This document shows positions 8,428 to 14,305 of a DNA stretch of 64,000 nt, piece by piece. The notes under the pieces were generated by a model. That model made no database searches, was not told the DNA's origin, and worked only from the letters and a program-made list of their open reading frames with translations. The position numbers and the translations under genes were made by a program. The DNA is from RGIG5612 sp045600845. GTDB lineage: Bacteria; Bacillota; Clostridia; Lachnospirales; Lachnospiraceae. The DNA is taken from positions 80,192-144,191 of the forward strand of contig JAZRYR010000011.1 in NCBI GenBank assembly GCA_045600845.1, written 5' to 3'. How positions within the stretch are numbered: the stretch's first letter is position 1; every line of letters starts with the position of its first letter.

Positions 8428-9238
8428 GTTTTTCCTCCATGAATTCTGTCAATGCTTTGTTCATCCGGTGCAAGTCTTTAGGAACGCAGGAGATTACCTG
8501 ACGATCCAGTGGAATGACATCAATCTCCATTCCATATAATTGGGAAACCAGGTTACTGTCTACCACCTCAGACGGTCTTCCAAAAGCCAGGACTTTTCCA
8601 TCCAGCATTGCAAGAACTTTTGTGGAATAAAAGCATGCCTGCTCTGGATCATGAGTGGACTGAATCACCGTGTAACCGTTATTGGTCAAGGTCCGGATTG
8701 TCTTCATTAAACGAATCTTATTGCCGAAATCCAGGCTGGCCGAAGGTTCATCCATGATCAGAATTTTTGCTTGTTGGGCAAGAGCTCTGGCAATTAAAGT
8801 CATCTGGCGTTCGCCACCGGAAATATTGGCATAATTCCGGTCTTTTAAATGATAAATATCCAGTATTTTCAGTGCGTCCTCGGTATGTTTGAACTGTATT
8901 TCTTTGGGTACGGACATTTTTCCCATCTGGGCGGTAGTGCCCATAAGCACCATATCAAAAACAGAGTAATTGAATACCGGATTATGAAACTGTGGAATAT
9001 ATGCGATTTCTTTCGCTATTGCACTTGGACTCATTTCCTTCAGGGATTTACCATTGAGGAGAATATCGCCTTTTTCCGGCTCTAGGAGTCTCAGAATACA
9101 TTTGAATAACGTACTTTTGCCTACACCATTCGGCCCGAGTACGGAAATCAGCTCTCCCTTCTGCGCCTCGAACGAAAGTCCTTTCAATACGGAAGTGTTT
9201 TTATAAGAAAAATAAATATCTTTTATCTGAAGACTCAT
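8420..9238 (-). CDS. ABC importer ATP-binding protein (FecE/BtuD/MolC-like)
   Basis: The 272-residue ATPase shows every motif in order: Walker A GPNGVGKST near residue 35, Q-loop YIPQ, signature SGGERQ, Walker B ILIMDEPSASLD and the switch His in STHDPEQ. It is the energising subunit of the FecCD-type importer. The gene overlaps the permease gene by 4 bases (ATGA) and the binding-protein gene by 8 bases, so translation is probably coupled. The approximately 45-residue tail after the switch region is typical of the FepC/BtuD class. Confidence 0.9.
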   Translation of the reverse strand: MSLQIKDIYFSYKNTSVLKGLSFEAQKGELISVLGPNGVGKSTLFKCILRLLEPEKGDILLNGKSLKEMSPSAIAKEIAYIPQFHNPVFNYSVFDMVLMGTTAQMGKMSVPKEIQFKHTEDALKILDIYHLKDRNYANISGGERQMTLIARALAQQAKILIMDEPSASLDFGNKIRLMKTIRTLTNNGYTVIQSTHDPEQACFYSTKVLAMLDGKVLAFGRPSEVVDSNLVSQLYGMEIDVIPLDRQVISCVPKDLHRMNKALTEFMEEKHE

Positions 9239-10242
9239 GAGCGGTTACCATCCTTTATGATTAAATAAATAAAGAACGGAGCTCCTACCAGAGAGGTCAG
9301 AATTCCAATCGGTATTTCACTGGTAAACAGGCAGCGGGAAAGGTCATCTACGGCTAAAAGGAACAAGGCACCGATCAACATGGATGCAGGAAACATTTTC
9401 TTGTAATCATCGCCTACGATTTTTCGTGCTATGTGCGGAATTACCAGTCCGACCCATCCAATAATGCCACTGACGGCAACGCAGGCGGAAGTGATTAAGG
9501 TCGCTGCAGTAATAACAACCATCCGGAGAGCTTTGGTATTGACGCCGATAGTACGGGCTTCTTCCTCTCCTAAGGTCAGAATATTGATTCTCCAACGCAG
9601 CAGAAGCAGGACAATAAGACCAAGAGCCATCGGAATAATGGCAAACAAAAGGTCTTTTGGAAGAATTCCGTTCAGACTTCCCATAAGCCAGTAGGTAATC
9701 GCCGGCAATTCGTCGCTGGGATCGGCTACTAGTTTAATAAAAGAAACACCGGAGGAAGCTAAGGAGCTGACCATGATTCCGGCTAATATGAAACTTAAAG
9801 CTTTTTTTCCTCGGATATTGTTTCCGATCAGCACGACGATCAGCACCGTGAGGATGCCAAAAATGAAAGCAAAAATCATGGTAAAGGAATTACCTAAATT
9901 TAAGAGGATGGCAAGAGCCGCTCCGAAGGCTGCGCCGCTGGATGCGCCTAAAAGGTCTGGCGCTGCCATGGGATTCTGGAAAACGCCTTGATAGGAGGCA
10001 CCTGCAGTAGAAAGAGAACACCCTACCAGACAAGCCATTAAGATCCGGGGCAATCGGCTATACAAAAGTAAAGATTCCTGGGAAGGGGTCCAGAATGGTT
10101 GGATATGGAATATTTTGGACCCAAGAATTCCAAAGAGTTCTTTGATGGAAATAGGAAATCTGCCCAGGGCTACCGAGCCGATGATCAGAATCACCAGAAG
10201 AATTGCCATGACCAGAATTGTCAGTTTGTAGTGCTTTTTCAT
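9235..10242 (-). CDS. FecCD-type ABC importer permease
   Basis: The 335-residue protein has about ten hydrophobic segments and the FecCD hallmarks: LPRILMACLVGCSLSTAGAS after the first helix, QNPMAAPDLLGASSGAAFGA, then GLVIPHIAR near residue 270, the coupling region for the ATPase. The start at ATG 10242 begins directly with the first helix. There is no ribosome-binding site next to this ATG; the nearest (AGGGAGG) lies about 40 bases upstream, just before the leader terminator, so start choice or translation control is unusual here. Binding-protein and ATPase genes follow in the same direction. Confidence 0.88.
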   Translation of the reverse strand: MKKHYKLTILVMAILLVILIIGSVALGRFPISIKELFGILGSKIFHIQPFWTPSQESLLLYSRLPRILMACLVGCSLSTAGASYQGVFQNPMAAPDLLGASSGAAFGAALAILLNLGNSFTMIFAFIFGILTVLIVVLIGNNIRGKKALSFILAGIMVSSLASSGVSFIKLVADPSDELPAITYWLMGSLNGILPKDLLFAIIPMALGLIVLLLLRWRINILTLGEEEARTIGVNTKALRMVVITAATLITSACVAVSGIIGWVGLVIPHIARKIVGDDYKKMFPASMLIGALFLLAVDDLSRCLFTSEIPIGILTSLVGAPFFIYLIIKDGNRS

Positions 10243-10256
10243 AATCGATGCCGAAT

Positions 10257-10442
10257 AAAAAGGACTGTCTCAAAAGACAGTCCTCCCTGAAAGTTCAAGG
10301 TAAGATTCGGTCTGTCTCCTTCTCAAATATCGGAAAGCTATGCCGTTTCCCGCATAACTCTGCGCTTTCTTTTTAAAAGCTGGGCTGTCCACCATAGCTG
10401 GGCCGTAGGATGAAACAGCTTGGAAACAATCTGTTTAATTGT
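10257..10442 (-). ncRNA. Structured leader RNA with terminator, candidate riboswitch/attenuator of the ABC importer
   Basis: On the minus strand a strong promoter is followed by about 160 bases rich in pairing, then an intrinsic terminator (GGACTGTCT / AGACAGTCC plus a T run at 10257-10284), all before the permease ATG. Visible helices are AAACAG/CTGTTT closing a hairpin at 10413-10436, AGCTATG/CATAGCT, and GCTTT/AAAGC. The segment GGAGACAG near 10310 can pair with CTGTCT of the terminator stem, giving an antiterminator. That mutually exclusive pairing is the classic riboswitch layout. I do not see the consensus of cobalamin, Moco, TPP or SAM elements. A free small RNA is an alternative. Confidence 0.5.
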
Positions 10443-10448
10443 GAGCCG

Positions 10449-10478
10449 ATTATAGCAAAGGGCTTACTTTTTCGTCAA
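10449..10478 (-). promoter_or_regulatory. Sigma-A-type promoter of the ABC importer leader
   Basis: On the minus strand TTGACG and TATAAT are separated by 18 bases, near consensus. Transcription would start around 10442, making a leader of some 200 bases before the permease start codon. Confidence 0.75.
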
Positions 10479-10508
10479 GCAAAACCCTTTGTTACCGGAT
10501 TTCTGAGA

Positions 10509-11615
10509 TTAATTCTGTCCGTTATGGTTGTTTTTCTTTTTGTTAACTTTTTTCTTAATAACGATAACAACAACGACTACGATGGCTACGAGGATGAGAA
10601 GCCAGATCCAGTTGGAAGCAAACCATACAAGGAGGTTTTCTAAGAACCAGCCGAAGCCTTCCAGACCGCCCTTGAAAGAATCAGCAAGTCGCTGCCCAAA
10701 GGTCAGAGGCTGATTTCCTGAAGAGTCTCGATAAACTTCTCTTAAATCAATATTTACTTTTGCAAAGTCGATTAAGGAATCGTACTGCTTTAAAGTTCCG
10801 GTATAGCTATCGATAAGAAGTTCTGTATCGGAAATTTCGCGCTCCAGTTCGATAATGTCTTCCATAGTTGCCGCCTGAGCCAAAAGCTCCTGTAATCGTT
10901 TCAGTTTCGTTTTCGCGGTTTCCAGACGAGATTCCGTATCATAGTAGTATTCGGAAACGTCTTCGGCGCTCTTGTTGCTGCTTTTAACCGTACATACGGA
11001 ACCCACCTGTTCTAAGAATTCGTTCAGTCGTTCTGAAGGAATACGAATGGTGTAAGAGCCATAGCGGTAATCGGAGGAATTGCTGTTCACCTCCGCCCAT
11101 TCAAAGTATCCGCCCATGGAATTTACTAACAGTTCCAGTTCAGAAGCTGCTTTTTCGAATTCTTTGGTTTCCATGCTGATGTAAGCGCTGTAGATGATTT
11201 TGTTATTGGCAAGGATTTCCGGAACGTCGGAAACAGCCAGATCTTCGGATTTTTCCTCATTGTAATAGACGGCATCCGGAGCAGCTGCGGCTTCAGAATA
11301 GGCTCCCTCCATCCCGTTATCGGCATAAGCACCGGCAGCGGACTCGTATGCATATTCATAGGCTGCATCCTTATGAGCACCACCCATGGATAGATTGGCT
11401 GCAATCACCACCAGACCGATGCCTGCTACCAGTACCGCGCAGGCCGCAATGGCGATACCTCTCCAGATTCTCAGTTCTTTCGGAGCTTTTTTTCTCTCTT
11501 TTTTCGTTTTCAAAACCATTGCATCGGTTGCAGCTTCTGCTTGGTAATTTGCGGCTTCTTCTACGTATTTATCATTTATATTATTTAAAGCATTTGAAAA
11601 TTGTTCTGTTTTCAT
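10509..11615 (-). CDS. DUF4349 membrane protein, probable partner of ECF sigma factor
   Basis: The 368-residue protein has a cytoplasmic N-terminus of about 48 residues, a transmembrane segment near 49-72 (GIAIAACAVLVAGIGLVVIA), an Ala/Tyr/Glu-rich spacer, then a DUF4349 region with a long coiled coil (ETAKTKLKRLQELL onward) and a second transmembrane segment near 325-352 before a Lys/Asn-rich tail. DUF4349 proteins encoded with ECF sigma factors are believed to act like anti-sigma factors that sense envelope state. Its start overlaps the sigma gene stop (ATGA), implying coupled synthesis. It has no zinc-finger anti-sigma motif, so how it would bind the sigma factor is unclear. Confidence 0.8.
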   Translation of the reverse strand: MKTEQFSNALNNINDKYVEEAANYQAEAATDAMVLKTKKERKKAPKELRIWRGIAIAACAVLVAGIGLVVIAANLSMGGAHKDAAYEYAYESAAGAYADNGMEGAYSEAAAAPDAVYYNEEKSEDLAVSDVPEILANNKIIYSAYISMETKEFEKAASELELLVNSMGGYFEWAEVNSNSSDYRYGSYTIRIPSERLNEFLEQVGSVCTVKSSNKSAEDVSEYYYDTESRLETAKTKLKRLQELLAQAATMEDIIELEREISDTELLIDSYTGTLKQYDSLIDFAKVNIDLREVYRDSSGNQPLTFGQRLADSFKGGLEGFGWFLENLLVWFASNWIWLLILVAIVVVVVIVIKKKVNKKKNNHNGQN

Positions 11616-12190
11616 ATGATGTAATCCCTTTCTGTAAGATAACCCCTAAGTTTGCTGCGCAGACGGGTAAGGCGAACAGATACATTTTTTTCCGTCAGAC
11701 CGGTCCGCTCAGATATTTCCCCATAGGAATCTGAAAAGTAATATCTGCGCATGAAAATCACACGATCTTTTTGGTCTAATGTATCGAGGAATTGTTCAAT
11801 GGTTTCAGTCAGCTGGCTGGATTCAATTTCACTTTCCACATCTTTCATGGAGGATAGCGTTTCTTCCAGTTCTTCAAGAGCCACATCATAGACACTGTTC
11901 CGCTTAGAGGCAGTATTGTAGTTGTATCGCTTGCAGGCTATGTTGCGGGCAATCTTACATACATAAGAAACCAGCGATTCAGGATGGTTCGGGGGAATAC
12001 TGTTCCATACTCCCAGATAGGTGTCATTGACACATTCTTCTGCGTCGGAATGATTATTTAGGATATTTTGAGCAATTTTATGACAGAGCTTTCCGTATTT
12101 TACAGAGAGCTCTTCAATTGCTTTCTCGGATCGTTCAAAAAATAAATCGATGATTTTTTTATCGTCCATGGTTCCACCTTTCCGCCTCAA
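11612..12190 (-). CDS. ECF-type RNA polymerase sigma factor
   Basis: The 192-residue product has the two domains of group 4 sigma factors. Region 2 contains LSVKYGKLCHKIAQNILNN and DAEECVNDTYLGVWNSIPP; region 4 contains DQKDRVIFMRRYYFSDSYGE and a helix-turn-helix ending NVSVRLTRLRSKL. Region 1 and region 3 are absent, as expected for the class. AAAGGTGG precedes the ATG. It forms an operon with the DUF4349 gene. The element at 12194-12223 resembles an ECF promoter, so autoregulation is plausible. Confidence 0.9.
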   Translation of the reverse strand: MRRKGGTMDDKKIIDLFFERSEKAIEELSVKYGKLCHKIAQNILNNHSDAEECVNDTYLGVWNSIPPNHPESLVSYVCKIARNIACKRYNYNTASKRNSVYDVALEELEETLSSMKDVESEIESSQLTETIEQFLDTLDQKDRVIFMRRYYFSDSYGEISERTGLTEKNVSVRLTRLRSKLRGYLTERDYII

Positions 12191-12193
12191 TTA

Positions 12194-12223
12194 TATACTA
12201 CGGATTTTAAAGGGAAAACTACA
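12194..12223 (-). promoter_or_regulatory. Possible autoregulated ECF promoter
   Basis: On the minus strand TGTAGTTTTCCC is followed nine bases later by CGTAGTATA, then the sigma gene ribosome-binding site. The order and spacing resemble ECF -35 and -10 elements (a TGTA-type box and a CGTA-type box). A housekeeping -10 (TATAAT) overlaps the second box, so both polymerase forms could act here. This is pattern reading only. Confidence 0.35.
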
Positions 12224-12261
12224 CAGGTCTGAACATTTTATGAATTTTTTTAGGGGCAGTA

Positions 12262-12270
12262 TGGTATAAT
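12262..12270 (+). promoter_or_regulatory. Extended -10 promoter element of the XRE gene
   Basis: TGGTATAAT matches an extended -10 (TGnTATAAT) 48 bases before the XRE start codon. No clear -35 is visible, which is acceptable for extended -10 promoters. Confidence 0.5.
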
Positions 12271-12318
12271 CGTTAAAAACAATAATCGGCATATCTGCAA
12301 AACCGAAAGGAGAAGGTT

Positions 12319-12768
12319 ATGGCAAATAAGGTTGGCAAATTAATCAAGCAGGCTCGTACGGACGCGGGACTTACCCAGGAACAATTGGCACGCAAAGTAA
12401 AAGGTGCAGATGCCTCCGACATCAGCAAAGCGGAAAGAGGACAGCTGAAGCTGACCAATGACCAGCTGAAACAGATTGCAAAAGCTACTGGAGTGACCCA
12501 GAAATCCTTGATTGAAGCAGCTGCTTCCAGTTCCTACAGCAGCAGTTCTTCCAGTTCCTCGAAGCCGTCAAGCAGTTCTTCTTCAAGCTCTTCTTCCTCG
12601 AAAACTTCGATGAAATTAACAGCAACGGAAAAACGTTTAGTGGAACTGTACCGGAAGGCAGATTCGGATACCAAGAAGCAGGCCATGTCTGTATTAAAGG
12701 GAACGGGTGTAGCCGATGCGGTAGGAGATTTCCTTGGCTCCGCAATTGATTCTCTTTTCAAGAAGTAA
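12319..12768 (+). CDS. XRE-family helix-turn-helix protein with polyserine linker
   Basis: The 149-residue protein has an N-terminal Cro/CI-type DNA-binding domain (residues 1-65; IKQARTDAGLTQEQLARKV, then SDISKAERGQ). A stretch near residues 69-95 is almost pure serine, broken only by Tyr, Lys and Pro. The C-terminal part, LTATEKRLVELYRKAD onward, is helical and ends in a small Gly/Asp segment (GVADAVGDFLGSAID). The ribosome-binding site AAAGGAGAAGG is strong. The serine codons vary (agc, tcc, tct, tca, tcg), so the linker is selected at protein level rather than arising from simple repeat slippage. Target genes are unknown. Confidence 0.85.
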   Translation: MANKVGKLIKQARTDAGLTQEQLARKVKGADASDISKAERGQLKLTNDQLKQIAKATGVTQKSLIEAAASSSYSSSSSSSSKPSSSSSSSSSSSKTSMKLTATEKRLVELYRKADSDTKKQAMSVLKGTGVADAVGDFLGSAIDSLFKK

Positions 12769-12868
12769 AGGAAAAAGACGCGATTTCGGAAGCAATGGTA
12801 CTATTATATAGACATTCATTTTTTACAATGCTACAATACGGACATTGTATAATTTAGGAGGGAACTTT

Positions 12869-14209
12869 ATGGAAGAAAAACGCGAAAGCCTTGGCAGCCG
12901 GCTCGGGTTTATTTTACTTTCCGCAGGATGTGCCATAGGACTTGGTAATGTATGGGGATTCCCGTACAAAGTTGGTCATAATGGTGGCGGCGCATTCGTA
13001 TTTGTATATATCCTTTGCGTTTTACTGCTCGGTGTTCCGATTATGACTACAGAGTTTGCTATGGGACGTTCATCTCGTAAGAGCCCGGTAAATATGTATC
13101 GGCCTCTTCTTAAGAATGAAAAGAGTCCATTCCATTTGCAAGGTTGGCTTAGTTTAGCAGGAAACTTTTTCCTGATGATGTTCTATACTACTATCGCAGG
13201 TTACTTCTTCCATTATTTTATTGGTTTCGTTTCCGGAAATATGGAGAACCTGAACTGGGGAGATACGATTTCCAACACAGGAGTCAATGTTGGTTTCATG
13301 ATTCTGGTCGTTGTTTTAGGTTTTTTGATTCTGTCTTTTGATATTCAAAAAGGACTGGAAAAAGTTACGAAATGGATGATGCTGGCTCTGTTTGCTTTGA
13401 TGATTGTATTGGCAATTCACAGCTGCACGCTTTCTGGATTTGGGGAAGGCATCAGCTTCTATCTGAAACCAGACTTCTCTTTAATTACGCCAAGTGTAAT
13501 CATTGCGGCAATGTGTCAGGCATTCTTCAGCTTATCTCTTGGTATGGGATCCATGGCGATTTTCGGAAGTTATACCGATAAGAGCCGTTCTCTTCTTGGA
13601 GAAGCTGTAAATGTTTGTACTTTGGATACTTTGGTCGCTTTGCTGGCTGGATTTATTATTTTCCCGGCTTGCTTCACCTTTAATATTAATCCGGACGCAG
13701 GCCCTCCACTTCTGTTTACCACGATGGTAACGGTATTCCAGAATATGAGCGGTGGGCGTGTCTGGGGTTCTCTGTTCTTTATCTTTATGATTTTCGCAGC
13801 AATGAGTACGGTGGTAGCGGTATTTGAAAATATTCTTGCGATGATGAGAGAGTTAACTGGTTGGAGCCGTAAAAAAGGCTGTGTAATCTGCTGTATTATG
13901 ATGTTGATTCTGTGCATGCCTATGGCACTCACGGGAAATGTGCTTTCCAATGTCCATCCTTTGGGTGAGGGCACTGGTTTTCTGGATCTTTGGGACTTCC
14001 TGGTTGAAACCGTTATTCAGCCGATCGGTTCCGTTTTATTCTTAGTAGTTTGCTGCAGCGACAAGCTGTGGGGCTGGGATGAATTTGAGTTGGAAGCAAA
14101 TACCGGTAAAGGCTTGAAAGTTAAATCTTGGATGAAAGTCTTCTTCAAGTACATTACTCCGATTATTGTATTCGCGCTTTGGATTTATGGACTGATTACT
14201 TTCTTCTAA
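12869..14209 (+). CDS. Sodium-dependent transporter, neurotransmitter:sodium symporter family
   Basis: From ATG 12869 the product has 446 residues; this start is preferred to an upstream GTG/ATG because AGGAGGG lies 7 bases before it. The N-terminus carries the family signature SRLGFILLSAGCAIGLGNVWGFPYK, whose unwound first helix forms the Na+ and substrate sites. About eleven to twelve hydrophobic helices follow, as in bacterial relatives of LeuT. Such transporters import amino acids with sodium. The C-terminal helix after LWGWDEF is shortened compared with animal members, as usual in bacteria. The gene appears monocistronic and ends before a bidirectional terminator. The exact substrate cannot be told. 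Confidence 0.88.
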   Translation: MEEKRESLGSRLGFILLSAGCAIGLGNVWGFPYKVGHNGGGAFVFVYILCVLLLGVPIMTTEFAMGRSSRKSPVNMYRPLLKNEKSPFHLQGWLSLAGNFFLMMFYTTIAGYFFHYFIGFVSGNMENLNWGDTISNTGVNVGFMILVVVLGFLILSFDIQKGLEKVTKWMMLALFALMIVLAIHSCTLSGFGEGISFYLKPDFSLITPSVIIAAMCQAFFSLSLGMGSMAIFGSYTDKSRSLLGEAVNVCTLDTLVALLAGFIIFPACFTFNINPDAGPPLLFTTMVTVFQNMSGGRVWGSLFFIFMIFAAMSTVVAVFENILAMMRELTGWSRKKGCVICCIMMLILCMPMALTGNVLSNVHPLGEGTGFLDLWDFLVETVIQPIGSVLFLVVCCSDKLWGWDEFELEANTGKGLKVKSWMKVFFKYITPIIVFALWIYGLITFF

Positions 14210-14260
14210 AAGACGGAGACGGATAAAAGTGTCCGGATGTAATATCGGGACTTTCATAAT

Positions 14261-14305
14261 AAAAAAATGTCCCCCGATGGATGTAGAATTACAACTGTCG
14301 GGGGC
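14261..14305. terminator. Bidirectional terminator between symporter and GTPase-NYN genes
   Basis: CCCCCGA (14271-14277) pairs with TCGGGGG (14298-14304), and an inner TGTA/TACA stem extends the hairpin. Seven A residues at 14261-14267 give a T run on the minus strand, and TTATTTT follows on the plus strand. It serves two convergent genes. Confidence 0.75.

Noticed and set aside
10058..10273. Minus-strand 71-codon ORF starting at TTG 10273 with an excellent AGGGAGG
   Set aside because: It overlaps the permease start in another frame and has no recognisable composition. Start and ribosome-binding site lie in the terminator hairpin; kept only as a note on unusual translation of the permease.
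10257..10442. 6S RNA as identity of the leader
   Set aside because: Length and strong promoter would fit, but the 5' and 3' ends do not pair with each other; the 3' end forms its own terminator. Not excluded without a covariance search.
12848..12853. TATAAT before the sodium symporter gene
   Set aside because: Only a few bases upstream of AGGAGG, so the transcript would start within the ribosome-binding site, and no -35 is at proper distance.
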